From positions 1 through 64,000 of the forward strand of contig JAEUBA010000105.1 in NCBI GenBank assembly GCA_018257865.1: DNA of 64,000 bases. The letters run 5' to 3'. The DNA is from Stereocaulon alpinum (taxonomy: Eukaryota > Ascomycota > Lecanoromycetes > Lecanorales > Stereocaulaceae). Both the position numbers and the translations under genes were made by a program. Under the pieces are notes generated by a model that had not been told where the DNA came from, ran no database searches, and saw nothing but the letters and a program-made list of their open reading frames with translations. This document shows positions 21,651-33,413 of this stretch, one piece after another (positions within the stretch are counted from its first letter, which is position 1; every line of letters begins with the position of its first letter).

Positions 21651-22277
21651 TCAATGCCTCACATGCAAGACGCTAACGTCCTCGATGTCGCCATTCCCTG
21701 TCTTATTCATCCTGTCATGTGGCGGAGATCGATGTCCCTTCGCCAATGGGTTGCCAGCGTCTTCGTTAGGGCTCGACTCTCCGGTCAGCTTCTCGATGAT
21801 TCTGACCTTAGCCTCAGCCTGGTGGAGCCTCTCCTCGAAGTCTTGCATAGCCTCTTCACTGTTCTCTGTTGAGAGACTCACAGGTTCAGTGAGAGCGTAG
21901 AGAATCCGGACATGGTTCTCCAGCCGTGCGCTCTTTGGCAAGTCAGGCACTCTTCGACATATAGTCTCACCAACCTCCTGCTCATCCACCGAGGACACTT
22001 CCAGAGCCTTTACAGCATTGTGTTCGTCCGCCTCTTTATTATCGACGATGATCTTAATTTTTGAGCTTGGTAGTCTTCCAGCCCATATCATGGCTCTCCC
22101 ATGTAGGTTTCCCATCGCAGCATATTTCTCAAAACCCTGCTTCAGTCCAAACAAACGACCTTCAATCAGGCCTTCTCGATCGCCATCTATGATTCCAAGA
22201 TGGTAGCCTTCCTTGTAGAATTCATCCTCAAGAGAGAGGAGATCATCAAATGGATCTGGGTTAGTTTCATACGGCAT
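21651..22277 (-). CDS. LTO1: Lto1 (ORAOV1) orthologue, Fe-S delivery adaptor for ABCE1/Rli1
   Basis: 208 aa from the ATG at 22277, which gives MPYETNPDPFDDLLSLEDEF. The conserved deca-GX3 Yae1/Lto1 motif follows: GYHLGIIDGDREGLIEGRLF with glycines every fourth residue. Lto1 with Yae1 hands Fe-S clusters from the CIA machinery to the ribosome-recycling ATPase Rli1; family members usually end in Trp, while this frame ends DVSVLHVRH, so a missed terminal exon is possible. The frame is open upstream to 22445, but those 56 residues are not conserved-looking. Confidence 0.82.
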   Translation of the reverse strand: MPYETNPDPFDDLLSLEDEFYKEGYHLGIIDGDREGLIEGRLFGLKQGFEKYAAMGNLHGRAMIWAGRLPSSKIKIIVDNKEADEHNAVKALEVSSVDEQEVGETICRRVPDLPKSARLENHVRILYALTEPVSLSTENSEEAMQDFEERLHQAEAKVRIIEKLTGESSPNEDAGNPLAKGHRSPPHDRMNKTGNGDIEDVSVLHVRH

Positions 22278-22747
22278 GATTGTTAAGAAGTAAAACAACT
22301 TTGGTGGAAATACGGACAGAATATGGAATAACTTGATGAATAACTTAATGACGCTTTTAGCTTTGGGCTGATTAACAACCGCTCGGGTGGCTCGGGCTGA
22401 TCCTTGGCCCCCAACAGTGCCCCGAAGTGAATGCTTTAGGGGCATACCTTAAGTCTATATCAGGAACCACATCGGTGACTCTCCGCTCACAATAATCAAT
22501 AAGAATTCAAGACTTGTGACATTATCAAGCACTTCCCTACAGCTACCTATGAGTTTCGCCCCACCTTTGTTGTGGTTCTTGCCTATTAACAACGTCGAAT
22601 TGCCTGCAGGAGCGTCGCTGACTTAGAGCTGAATGCCGATTCCTCCCAAATAACGAGGACACCTAGTCCTGATACACACGCAAAGAGCGAAGCCAAGAGC
22701 CTGGGAGCTGAAACCCTGCTGTCTTTCCGGCAGCCTGCGACACAGCT
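22278..22747. promoter_or_regulatory. Divergent promoter region of LTO1 and KEX1
   Basis: 470 bp with no gene or repeat recognised. Confidence 0.35.
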
Positions 22748-24764
22748 ATGAGTACTTCAGCGTCTCGCCATACATCACAAAGGCCCCTTTCTACACCCCT
22801 CGTATCCCAACTATGGCTAAGCATATGTCTCTTCCTATGGCACGTCTCAGCAAAGACTGCATCAGACTACTATGTGCAAAGCCTACCTGGACAACCGGCT
22901 GGGCCACTTCTGAACATGCATGCAGGGTAAGCAAACGAAGTCAAATTACCTCAAACCTTGCCGCTGACACAGTTCTACAGCCACATTCAAGTCAATGAAA
23001 AGCACAACGGGAACCTGTTCTTCTGGCATTTCGCAAATAGGCATATCGCCAACCGGCAACGAACAGTCTTATGGCTGAATGGCGGACCAGGATGTAGTTC
23101 GATGGACGGGGCGATGATGGAGATCGGGCCCTACAGAGTCACCAAAGATGGTGTTCTAACATATAACGATGGATCGTGGGACGAATTTGCGAATGTACTC
23201 TTCGTCGACAACCCAGTTGGGACGGGCTTCAGCTATGTCGATACAGACAGCTATGACCATGAGCTCAAGGAAATGGCGGATCACATGGTCACCTTTCTCA
23301 AAAAATTCTTTGCTTTATTTCCAGAGTACGAAGAAAATGATGTGAGTATCTTCAGACGCCAGGCTCAGCTTAAAAGACCTAACACTACTATAGCTATACA
23401 TCGCTGGCGAGTCCTACGCAGGACAACATATTCCCTACATAGCGCAAGCCATCCTTGCCAATAACGACTCACCAGTCCAATCGAGGGTGTGGAATCTCAA
23501 AGGTCTCCTTATAGGGAACGGATGGATTTCGCCACTGGAGCAGTACAACTCTTACCTACCGATGGCTTATGAGGGTGGAGTTGTCCAAGGTGGCTCTGAA
23601 CAAGCAACGGCTTTAGAAAACCAACAGAAGACGTGTATTGATCAACTTAACCAGCCTGGCGGTACGGATAGAGTAGACATACCAGCCTGCGAGACCATCC
23701 TTGCAGAGATATTGAGACTCACCCAGAAAGACGGGCAATGTTACAACATGTACGATCTCCGGCTTCGAGATTCTTTCCCTTCCTGCGGGATGAATTGGCC
23801 TCCAGATCTTACGCAAGTCACCCCCTACCTTCGGAGAGACGACGTCAAAGCTGCCCTACATATCAACAAGGATAAGAAATCAGGTTGGACCGAGTGCTCT
23901 GGTTCTGTGAGCTCCAATTTTAACAATAGAAACTCAAAACCCTCAATACAAATCCTGCCGGCCATAATAGAAAAGCTTCCTGTCGTTCTGTTTTCTGGAG
24001 ACCAGGACTTGATCTGCAATCACATCGGTACCGAAGAGCTCATACACACCATGGAATGGAATGGCGGGAAAGGGTTCGAGCTTTCACCCGGCACCTGGGC
24101 GCCTCGGAGAGACTGGACATTCGAAGGTGAACCCGCAGGGATATACCAAGAAGCCAGGAACCTGACATACATCCGTTTCTACAACTCTTCGCATATGGTT
24201 CCCTTTGACTACCCTAGACGATCTAGGGACATGCTCGACCGTTTCCTAGGCGTAGATATAGCAAGTATAGGTGGCAAACCAGCGGACTCTCGACTCGATG
24301 GTGAGAAAGGTGTCGAAACAAGCGTCGGTGGCCACCCCAACAGCACGTCAGCTGAGCAAGCGGAAGCAGAGAAATTGGAACAAGCCAAATGGGCTGCATA
24401 CTACAAATCCGGCGAAGTCGTATTGATTATAGTCATCATCTTGGCAAGCGCATGGGGCTTCTACGTATGGCGCGACCGACGCAGAAGAGCAGGCTATGAG
24501 GGACTATGGGGGGGATCAAATGGCCAGCTGCTAAGAAAAAGGCAAGGAAGGGACGTAGAGGCTGTCGATTTCGATGAGAGCGAGCTGGATGACTTGCATG
24601 TTACGAGTCCGAATCCGCAGGAGGATGGGGTCGAGGAGAGATATAGTCTTGGTGGGGACAGTGATGAGGATATCGGCAAGGTGAATGAGAAGGCTAATGG
24701 GCATGCGAATGGGACGGTGAATGGGAAGGGGAAAGCGAGATTCAAAGATGAGCGTAGTGATTAG
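22748..24764 (+). CDS. KEX1: Pheromone-processing carboxypeptidase Kex1 (serine carboxypeptidase S10)
   Basis: Three exons, 22748-22926, 22981-23341, 23394-24764; 636 aa. A signal/anchor segment (LVSQLWLSICLFLWHVSA) precedes the S10 fold: LWLNGGPGCSSMDGA substrate site, the catalytic Ser in IAGESYAGQ (joined across intron 2), the Asp in FSGDQDLICNH and the His in NSSHMVPFD. A single transmembrane helix (VVLIIVIILASAWGFYVW) near residue 530 and a long acidic cytosolic tail fit the Golgi-retained Kex1 rather than vacuolar CPY. It removes C-terminal Lys/Arg after Kex2 cleavage of secreted precursors. Introns are 54 and 52 nt. Confidence 0.93.
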
Positions 24765-26292
24765 TGGGTATCTTAGCGTTGTTCGCTGCATTGGGTCGGT
24801 GTATACATATGTGGCAGCATATAGCATTAGTAGCTTGAGTTGAACAGCATCAATTCTGGTATTGATGAAAGCTCTTTCAAATTGACAATCTTGTCGCTCA
24901 AACGGCATTCCAGGCTACATTATCTCTAGGCATATCTTACTACAAACGACGCAGGCGCTGCTTCGACCTCCCATGGGAAGTCATGTATCCGGGCGCCTTC
25001 CGCACGATCTCGAGGACAAATGATGTTCGTACTGCATTGTAACTTGGACCATCAGGGTCGCTCAGTTGCGTCAAGCAGCAGATGTGCTCGCTCCTTTCAG
25101 ATGAAGAAAGCTTGTCAAGGTCAATAGCTCCCGCTCTACCATGTAGCAAAATCCTAGCAGGCAGGTACTGACCATATATCTCTAAAATATGCAATGGATC
25201 TATCGGGTATTTAGACCAATAACTTGCCGGGAAAATGTGACTTGATTGCAAAGCATCAAAGCAGGGATGCATGCAAGTGGTAGACCTCGTGACATTCTTA
25301 GACAAAACTCGATATCCTCAGTTTCCATAACGCTGTAAGGGTCTTCAGCGGCGCTCCGACACCACATAGGGTCTGCGGAGGCCTAAGTGCTTGACTCTGT
25401 TTTGGGTAATCATCATCGGACAGAGTTTTGAATGAAGCCTGGCCCCTTCGACAGGGCTATATCTCGCCGCCTTTGCCTCCTGTTCTGACAACGAAGCAGT
25501 ACTCGAAGAACGGAAAGACTCAAGAAACAGGCTCGGTTGTAAAGAAAAGACGGTGTGGTTCCTCGCCTCAAGAATAAGCCCCATCGAGTTACCCCCTTCA
25601 TCCTAACCCCGAAAGAGCAAGTTAGAAGGAAGCAATCGCATATCTATCCATCTCGACGAAAGTTCCTCCATCCACGCACCTATGGATCCCCTTCCTAACA
25701 TCCAGCATCAATCCCAACCTCCTCCCCAAACCTTCCACCCAAGCCATATGCATTGCATGAACCAAGGAGCTCGGACTCATATCTTCATCCATGTGGTCTC
25801 CCCGACCATGTTCTGCGACTCAGGAGAATTGTAAGAGGAGTACAGACGGTTAAGAAGGGGGACGAAGGGGTAGGGGAGGTGGGGAGGAGGTCAGCTGCGT
25901 TTTTATAGCAGCGCGTTTCCGCATTCTCAGTGCGCCCAAAGGCGCACGAGGTGTCCGGGGACTTTCTCCCAAAGCATTGTGTGGAACGAGAAACCAGGAG
26001 CTGGCTTCTCTATGTGTGAGCTTCGACTGCGATTCTTTGAGCGAGGAGTGGAGAGGGAAGGGAAGGAAAAATGTGCGGGCAAAAATTACCAGGCCGCAAG
26101 GCTTAGCGTTCCCGTTTCTACCTAGTGAGCGTTTCTAGACGCGGTGACGCGCTAGATCTCGACTTAAACGCGCTGTGCCTGGAGCCTGTGCCTATTCCTA
26201 TATTGACTTGATAGGAACGCTTCATGACCCAAATAAATTGTAGCAGTTTTCCCCTCCTTGTGTACCCCTCTGCATAGTCTCATTTCCTCACA
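24765..26292. other. Intergenic; two unrecognised minus-strand open frames
   Basis: About 1.5 kb. Minus-strand frames at 25272-24940 (about 110 codons from ATG) and 25584-25345 (79 codons) have no known domain and might be exons of one fungal-specific gene or chance. The part from 25850 to 26292 is the RAE1 promoter, with a G-rich run near 25860-25890 and ACGCG-containing words near 26140-26160. Confidence 0.35.
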
Positions 26293-27435
26293 ATGTCAGG
26301 CCTCTTCGGCACAGCAGCGAGCTCGAGCGCAGCAGCAGCGAACAGCACTACCGGTGATATTTCAAAAGACATAGCATTGAGCAACCCACCAGAAGACGGC
26401 ATCTCAGATATCTCTTTCTCGCCACAATCAGAACATCTCGCCGTTGCATCATGGGACAAGAAAGTCCGTATCTACGAGATCAACGCCCAAGGAGGAAGTG
26501 AAGGGAAAGCTCTCTTCGATCATGAGGGACCTGTGTTAAGCTGCTGTTGGTCAAAAGTATGCACTTCCAGCCACATTCTTCCATGCCCGTTTACTAACAA
26601 TGTCTTCTAGGATGGCACAAAAGTAGTAGGCGCTGGCGCCGACAAAGCAGCCCGTCTTCTCGACTTAGGAGCTGGTGGTGCAGCAGCCCAACAAGTAGCA
26701 GCCCACGACCAACCGATCCGCTGCGCCCGCTTCGTCGATGTCCCCGGACAATCAACCCCAGTCCTCGTAACAGGAAGCTGGGACAAAACAGTCAAATACT
26801 GGGATCTCCGCCAATCAACGCCCGTCGCGACAGTAACCTGCCAAGAGCGCGTCTACAGCCTCGACAGCAAAGACAAGCTGCTCGTAATCGCCACAGCAGA
26901 CCGCTATATCAATGTTGTGAATCTAGACAAGCCTACAGAATTCTACAAGACTATGCAGAGCCCGCTGAAATGGCAGACGAGGGTGGTGACTTGCTTCACA
27001 GACGCCACGGGTTTCGCAGTCGGCAGCATAGAAGGTCGTTGCGCAATCCAGTATGTCGAAGACAAAGACTCGTCCTCGAATTTCAGCTTCAAATGCCACC
27101 GACAGTCACCCCCGAATACACGTGACATCAGCAACGTATACTCCGTAAACGCCATCTCCTTCCACCCCGTCCACGGCACCTTCAGCACCGCTGGTAGCGA
27201 CGGTACCTTTCATTTCTGGGACGGAGGTGCGAAACACAGGCTGAAGGGGTACCCGGAGGTCGGGGGCACGATATCGAGCACGGCGTTCAATCGGAATGGG
27301 AATGTTTTTGCTTATGCGGTTAGTTATGATTGGAGTAAAGGGTATGCAGCCAATACGCCGCAGGGGGTGAATAAGGTTATGTTACATGCTGTGCAGGCGG
27401 ATGAGTGTAAGCCTAGGCCAAAGGCGAAGAGGTGA
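26293..27435 (+). CDS. RAE1: mRNA export WD40 protein Rae1/Gle2
   Basis: Two exons, 26293-26556 and 26611-27435; 362 aa. A short Ser/Ala/Gly-rich N-terminus (GLFGTAASSS, nucleoporin-like) leads into a seven-bladed propeller. Blade motifs such as ISDISFSPQSEHLAVASWDKK, VLVTGSWDKTVKYWDLR, and SVNAISFHPVHGTFSTAGSD match Rae1/Gle2, which binds the GLEBS motif of Nup98-type nucleoporins at the nuclear pore and works in mRNA export and spindle assembly. The C-terminus ends KPRPKAKR. The intron is 54 nt with a CTAAC branch point and CTTCTAG acceptor. Confidence 0.94.
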
Positions 27436-27768
27436 TGGAGACGGAGGATGGATGGTAGATGGATAGGATACGATTGAATAGGATGTCAAGCGAGGAACTG
27501 GAAAAAATTCTTCTGATGAAATAGATACCATGACAGCGTCAATTCGGCAGCATGGCCTGGTCCGATCATTACGGAAACATTGCGCTGACAAAGGATAAGC
27601 AATGGAGTTAGGAGGAGTGTGAGCATGTTCTCCCAGGCCGTCTCGACTAAAAAAGACTAGATTTCAAGATACGAGTACCCCCTTACGATTGCGCAAAATT
27701 GCGAATGAAGGACGTTGAGACGTTAGGTATACAGCCCAATGACTTTGTATCGAAAATTTATAGACCCA
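27436..27768. other. Convergent intergenic region
   Basis: 3' flanks of RAE1 and the aconitase gene; nothing recognised. Confidence 0.4.
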
Positions 27769-30250
27769 TTAAGCCAACTTTCTAGCCATTAAATTCAGCG
27801 CACTTCCCGCCAATATGAACCCGGCCTGACCAGGACTGATCGTATGCTTGACATTTATACTCTTCTCTCCACCGCCCCTCTTCTCAATCTTAAGACTGAC
27901 ATCCCCCTTACCACCATTTTGCAACATATCATAAAGACCTACAGTAGAGACGACGTCCCCGGCACCAATCTCTTCGTAGTCAGCCTCGTTCTCAAAGACC
28001 AAAGGTACGATACCCTGTTTCTTCAAATTCGTCTCGTGGATTCTCGCAAAGCTTTTCGCAAGGATGACACGCCCGCCCAAGTACCTAGGTTGTAACGCAG
28101 CATGTTCTCTCGCACTACCCTCGCCGTAATTACCTTCGGCGACGACCATCCATTCTTTGCCCTGGTCTTTCCACTTCCCTGCTAACTGAGGGATGCCACT
28201 TTTCGGTGGCTCCCCAGGTTCGAAATGGTCATAAGCGACATTAGTCTCGCCAGTCTCAGCATTGACGGCGCCGATGAGGGTGTTAGCGCTGATGTTGAGT
28301 AGATGACCTTTGTATTTCAGCCAAGGTCCGGCAGCCGAGATGGTGTCGGTGGTGCATTGGCCCTTTACCTTGTAGAGGACGCGGAGACCTTTTAGCTCTC
28401 CGGAAGGGAATGGAGAGAACGGTTCGAGGACGGCGAGGCGGTCTGACGTAGGAGATATAATGACTGGGTGAGCTGAGTCTGGAACGCCTGGTGTAGGTGC
28501 AAATTCTGGGTTGCCTTGAGCGAAGCCGCGTAAGGGAAGCTTGAAGGTAGAGGGAGGAGTGAATTGGAAGGGTGTGCCAGATGGCGTGGGAAGGGAGTCG
28601 GTTAGGGGATTGAAGGTAGTGCTGCCGGCATAGGACATGGCAGTTACAATCTCAGGAGAGGCGAGGAAGTTCATGGTGGAGGGGTTGCCGTCATTTCGTC
28701 CTTTGAAGTTGCGGTTGTACGAGGAGAAGATGGCATTTTTCTCACCTTTAGAAACGCCATCGGTACGCTTCCACTGGCCTATGCATGGGCCGCAGGCATT
28801 GGCAAGGATAGTGCCTCCGGCAGAGGAAAATGTTTCTAGGGTTCCGCCAGCAGCCAGGGTAGCTCGGATTTGCTCACTACCTGGGGTGATGAAGAAGTCG
28901 GCTTTTGGCTCTAAGCCAGCGGCTGATGCCTGTTTGACCAAGTGCTCTGCGCGAGTCATATCTTGGTAGGAGCTATTTGTGCAGCTTCCGATTAGACCAG
29001 CGCCGAAAGACTCGGGCCATTCGTTAACTTTGACAGCGTCCTTGAATTGCGAAATAGGAGTAGAAAGATCTGGTGTGAATGGACCATTGATGTGCGGTTC
29101 GAGGGTGGAGAGGTCGATGGTGATTATATCGTCGTACTCCGCTCCTTTATCTGCGGCGAATAAGGATGTATGTTCGTTGACAGCTAGGTAAGAGAATCGT
29201 GCAATATCCGATCTATGCGTTGAGTCCAAGTAATCTTTCATACTCTTCGTACATGGGAATATAGATGTTGTGGCTCCCACTTCAGCACCCATATTGCATA
29301 TCGTAGCCATACCAGTACAACTGAGGGTATCTACGCCGGGACCAAAGTATTCAATAAGGAAGCCCGTGCCTCCTCTCACGGTCAAGAGACCCGCAAGTTT
29401 CATGATCACATCTTTAGGTGCGGTCCAACCACTCAATTGGCCTTTGAGATTAACTCCCAGGATCCTTGGGGCTTTCAATTCCCAGGGGGCATCTACCATA
29501 GCGTCGACTGCATCTGCACCACCAACACCAATAGCAATGGCGCCCAGACCACCTGCATTTGGGGTGTGACTGTCTGTGCCCAGCATCATCAAACCAGGTG
29601 CAGCATAATTCTCCAGAACGGTCTGATGAATGATGCCAGCCCCAGGCGGCCAAAACTCAATGCCATACCTCTTGGCTGCAGACTCCAAGAAGTCGAAAAC
29701 CTCTTTGTTGCCAGTGATTGATGCTGGTAGATCGACATCTGCGCCTCTCTCCCCAACTATCATATGATCACAATGGATGCTCGTAGGCACAGCTGTAGAT
29801 GGAAGACCGCAGGACATGAATTGAAGCAAAGCCATTTGTGCGGACGCATCCTGCATAGCGACTCTGTCTGGTTTGAGTTTGAGAGTGGCATTGCCCCTAA
29901 TCTGGTTTCCATTCTGAGTGTTCGACAACAGGGAATCCTCAACATTGTGCAGATGCGAATATAGGATCTTTTCGGCAACGGTAAGCCGTTTTCCTGTTCC
30001 AAGTACACGTCGGACTTTTCTCAGATTCTTGGAAAGGAGTTCGTAAGGTGGCGTCCTCGAGGATATGTGTGACTGGGCTAGAGTCTTTGGTGTTGCTTCT
30101 GTAGCTAGAAGTCGACGGCTGAGGAAATGGCTTGATGGCACATGGCCAGCGCGCTGGTACTGTCAGTAGCTGTTTCTCAATTGGGAACCGGATGCCTGAA
30201 CAGACTCTTAGCGTAGCTATCGCTTTTGACTGTAGCCCCGGGTTGGGCAT
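27769..30250 (-). CDS. ACO2: Mitochondrial aconitase-family hydratase, Aco2-like
   Basis: The long exon 30159-27769 begins without an in-frame ATG (a GTG lies at 30141 and a TGA just upstream). A 45-nt first exon 30250-30206 joined by a 46-nt intron gives MPNPGLQSKAIATLR-YQRAGHVPSS, a basic amphipathic presequence, and 811 aa in total. Aconitase signatures: SIHCDHMIVGERGAD, GTDSHTPNAGGLGA, the [4Fe-4S] ligands in GSCTNSSYQD and NACGPCIGQW, and the swivel domain GEGSAREHAALQPR. The opening LRKVRRVLGTGKRLTVAEKILYSHL is closer to the second fungal aconitase (Aco2), implicated in homocitrate dehydration for lysine synthesis, than to the citrate-cycle Aco1; that split is inferred from memory. The first exon is the uncertain part. 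Confidence 0.87.
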
Positions 30251-30767
30251 GCTCAACGTTAAATGTCAGGTTTGAGAAAGACCGAAGCGAGATCGGCAAG
30301 CTTTTCCAAACCATACTTCTAACGAGTATTGAATTCTGCGCGCTATGTATCATCCGCACTACAACAGACAGCGCATGTCGACAGCTCTACGAGGTGCTGG
30401 ATTTGGTGCAAATTCCTACGTGAAATCAGAGCCAGGCCAGAGATCCATTTTTAGGACCTATGCTGGCATTGTTTCAGGCTAGACCATGGGAAGATTGATT
30501 AATTAATTCTAACAAGAGCAAGATATGGCTATCAGCAGATTCTAGTCCTGCTCTTTCAAAACCCGAAGATGCCTTTCATCGACCCACCAATACCCATCTA
30601 TAAAGCAATGCGGCTGCTCCTGACGGGAGACAGCACGTGGAGAACGTAAAGGCCGGAACATAATATTGCGTTGCCGCCGGAGATACATTAGAGTCCCTCT
30701 GATTGACACTTTGGATAGGCTTAGTACATAACATGCGAGATGGGCCATATGTGGACGATCAAGTGAT
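30251..30767. other. Intergenic region upstream of aconitase and downstream of the GPI-protein gene
   Basis: About 520 bp. CACGTG at 30634-30639; no gene recognised. The minus-strand frame 30931-30542 is a shadow of the neighbouring gene's last exon. Confidence 0.35.
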
Positions 30768-31569
30768 TCACAGAGCGAAGGCGATGCCAGCGACCGCCAA
30801 GAGTCCTGCCGCGACCGAGCCCACATTTTTTGTCGCAGCTCCAGCGAAGGTAGATGATGTAGGGGATCCTGCGCCTGTTTTCGATGGGGCGACGGGTGCA
30901 ATAGGTGATCCAGTGGCAGAAGAGCCAGCACCTGAGCCAGTCGCGACGCCTGTACCAGTGGCGACGGGAGCGGTGCCAGTTGCGAATCCAGTGGAACCTG
31001 CTACGCCAGTGGAGCTGGAGCAATATATTAGTCACAGTCACACAACGCAGGAGCACGGAAGGAACTATCTCACCTTATGATCTTGGTCTTAGTGCACGAG
31101 CATTCAGTGTCGTAGTGGATTGTGGTGTAAATGACTGGGTAAGGAGCGGAGGTAGATGTTGCAGATGCGGTGGCGGACTCCGATGAAGAGCTTGATGATG
31201 AGGAAGAGCATGCTATGTGACAGTTGTGTCAATTACCAGTGGTTATGATATAAGCTATCGAGGCAATAACGTACAGCCATAGCCAGCCTCCTTGCAAGTG
31301 GTCTTGAAGGCACTCAAAGCATCGGATTGCATCGAAGACGGACACAGGTCCGAAATGTACGACTGCATTTGAGATGCATCTTTACAGCAGATAGTCTGTT
31401 GATCAGCGGGGTGCTCGAACTTGCTGTGTTACGTGTTAGTGACCCCAAACCAGCTCGAGTAAGACGATTCTTACTTGATAGCAGTAAGCAAGCAGTAGGG
31501 CTGTTGCGCAAGCGCAATCTGGGCAGAAGCGGCGAACAGAGCGCAAAAGAGAGCAGTTTTGGCGAACAT
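30768..31569 (-). CDS. Secreted GPI-anchored Cys-containing cell-surface protein
   Basis: Four exons on the minus strand: 31569-31475, 31423-31275, 31212-31074, 31014-30768; 209 aa, all junctions in frame. The order is a signal peptide (FAKTALFCALFAASAQIALA), a small domain starting QQPYCLLTAIN and containing about six Cys (ICCKDA, SDLCPSS, TTCKEAGYG, SCSSS), a Ser run, a segment with TECSCTKTK, a Ser/Thr/Gly/Ala/Pro-rich spacer, and a hydrophobic C-terminus (VAAGLLAVAGIAFAL) fitting GPI attachment. It resembles an abundant family of fungal GPI proteins of unknown function. It lacks the eight-Cys pattern of CFEM. Confidence 0.8.
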
Positions 31570-32160
31570 GGTGAGGAATAGTGTGGTGTTGCTTTGTTCT
31601 GACTTGGCGTTCACGGGGGTGAGGTTTGATTAAGTGAGCGTGTATTTGTGATAGAAGTCGAAGATGAAAGGGCGGACAAGTGCTAAAGAGCGACTGGGGG
31701 TCAACTGCAAAGAAAGATGAAAGCGGATGAAAGAGTGTAAGAGAAGGTAAGGTAACTTAGTCGTGACCGTTTGCTGTTGGAAGAAAGAGCGACGGGAGAG
31801 ATGTGAAACTGTGAGCACTGAGGAGAAAGGAGATGGGAGAGAAGTCTTGGCAGCTAAGATTAAGAACTCCTTAGCGCGCCATTGGCTCGCGAATGAGACT
31901 GGCTCGACTGACTGACCCTGGTCTGTGAAGCGGGTACCTTGCATTATTCCTGCATAAGGCACTTGGGCAAGCCTCATAAAGCAAACCCGTTTTTATGCCG
32001 ATCAGGTACAAAGTGTCAGTCTTGGTGCTTTAGTTACAAAGGCATTTGCTGTCAACGTTCCTATCGTTGTGGGCTCAAGCTATAGCAAGATATATCAAGA
32101 GTCTCTCCTGCCACGTTGTCCTCGATCTATTGAGACTTGCTGTTGGTCTTCGTTCCAGCT
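31570..32160. promoter_or_regulatory. Promoter region of the GPI-protein gene
   Basis: About 590 bp. It contains a CCAAT box in either orientation near 31880 (CCATTGGC) and purine-rich tracts over 31640-31850. No gene is recognised. Confidence 0.35.
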
Positions 32161-33413
32161 TCATCCACCTGTGGCCTCTCGGTAAAACGAAATACTTCGA
32201 TTTGCTCCTGCTGTTGCAAATCCTTCATTCCTTCCCGTCTTTGGAAGCCATCTCACACTCCACAGCGTCCTTTCAGTCTCTGTGTGCGTAGCAACGCATG
32301 TGCGTTGGTCAATTGACCAGACCTTCGCCTTCCCATCGAATGCGCTATACACCGTGTGAGGGTTTGCACGCAGTCTCTTGACTTAGGTAGACTTACCCGC
32401 TCAGTAGATACTCTCCAGTGTCGTTCCAATCCAGTGAGAAAACCCAAGCTCCGTGACCCGTGAGATTTGCGACTTGCTCACCAGAAGACACATCGTACAG
32501 TGCAATTACCTTAGAATCCCCAGCAGCAGCGAGTAGCTTACCCCCAGGGGAGAAAGCCACTGCGCGGACAGGCTTGACGAGGCCTAGCAAGTCTTCAGCA
32601 GGGCCACATGTTCGGAGCAATGATAGAAGTTTACCAGGTAAGGAGTGGAAAAGCCTTCCAGTGTCGTTGTTGAAAATGTAAATGCCGCCGTTCTCGTGCC
32701 CGGAAGCTGTAAATCTGCCATCTGCAGACTATCAACGCATCAGTAGTCGTTTCTCACTAGAAGTCACTCTTCTCACCAGATCTATACTCATCCCGAAGCT
32801 CCCTTTGGTCTCAAATTCCCTTATTTTGACGCCATCAGCAAGGTTGTCCCATACATTTATCCTCCCATTGAAGGACGTAGCCGCAAGGTATTGTCCATCT
32901 TCCGAGAGAGTTATCGCCCATACTTCCCCTGGTTTGTTGCCATCTGTCCAAGCATCAGCTTTGCATGCCCTCTAGCCCGTATGAAAAAGGAACAAGGAAC
33001 CCCGCACCTACAATCTTGCGGCTTTCACTCCACTGGCTATCCTGTATTTCCCAGATTTTGACCTCTCCTCCAAATCCCACACTGGCTGCTACTTGTCCAT
33101 TTCTGCTTGTAGCTAGGTGGTGACAGCCTAATTTGTGGACTTTCTCCAGGGTTTGGAAGAGTGGAAAGTCAGGATCGTTCGTCGAATGGATTCTTATTGA
33201 CGAGGAGCCAGAGGCGGAGAGGATTTGCGTGGGGGTGGTACCGAGGGAGAAAATATCAGTAGCATGTGCTGGAAGAGTTCAGTAAGGACCCGTAGAGCTG
33301 GAGGCTTTCGAGGCATACCATGATCGATGGTGTGAGTCGTGAGATATTGCTTCGACTGCCGAATTGTTAGCTTGAATACCACTCTATGCGGAGAGAGAAC
33401 AGTCATATACCAT
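32161..33413 (-). CDS. SKI8: WD40 protein Ski8/Rec14
   Basis: Six exons: 33413-33411, 33355-33319, 33268-33012, 32971-32777, 32728-32397, 32344-32161; 335 aa. The first coding exon is just the ATG, spliced to SKQYLTTHTIDHAHATDIFS. Propeller blades include GEVWAITLSEDGQYLAATSF, VKPVRAVAFSPGGKLLAAAGD and HGAWVFSLDWNDTGEYLLSG, ending with GFATAGANRSISFYREA, the strongly conserved Ski8 C-terminus. Ski8 binds Ski3 in the Ski complex that feeds mRNA into the cytoplasmic exosome, and binds Spo11 in meiosis. The third intron (32972-33011) would be only 40 nt; its acceptor is chosen for frame and is the least certain junction. Confidence 0.88.

Noticed and set aside
22278..22445. N-terminal extension of LTO1 (56 extra residues)
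   Set aside because: The family starts close to the DPFDDLLSLEDEF motif; the extension looks like translated leader.
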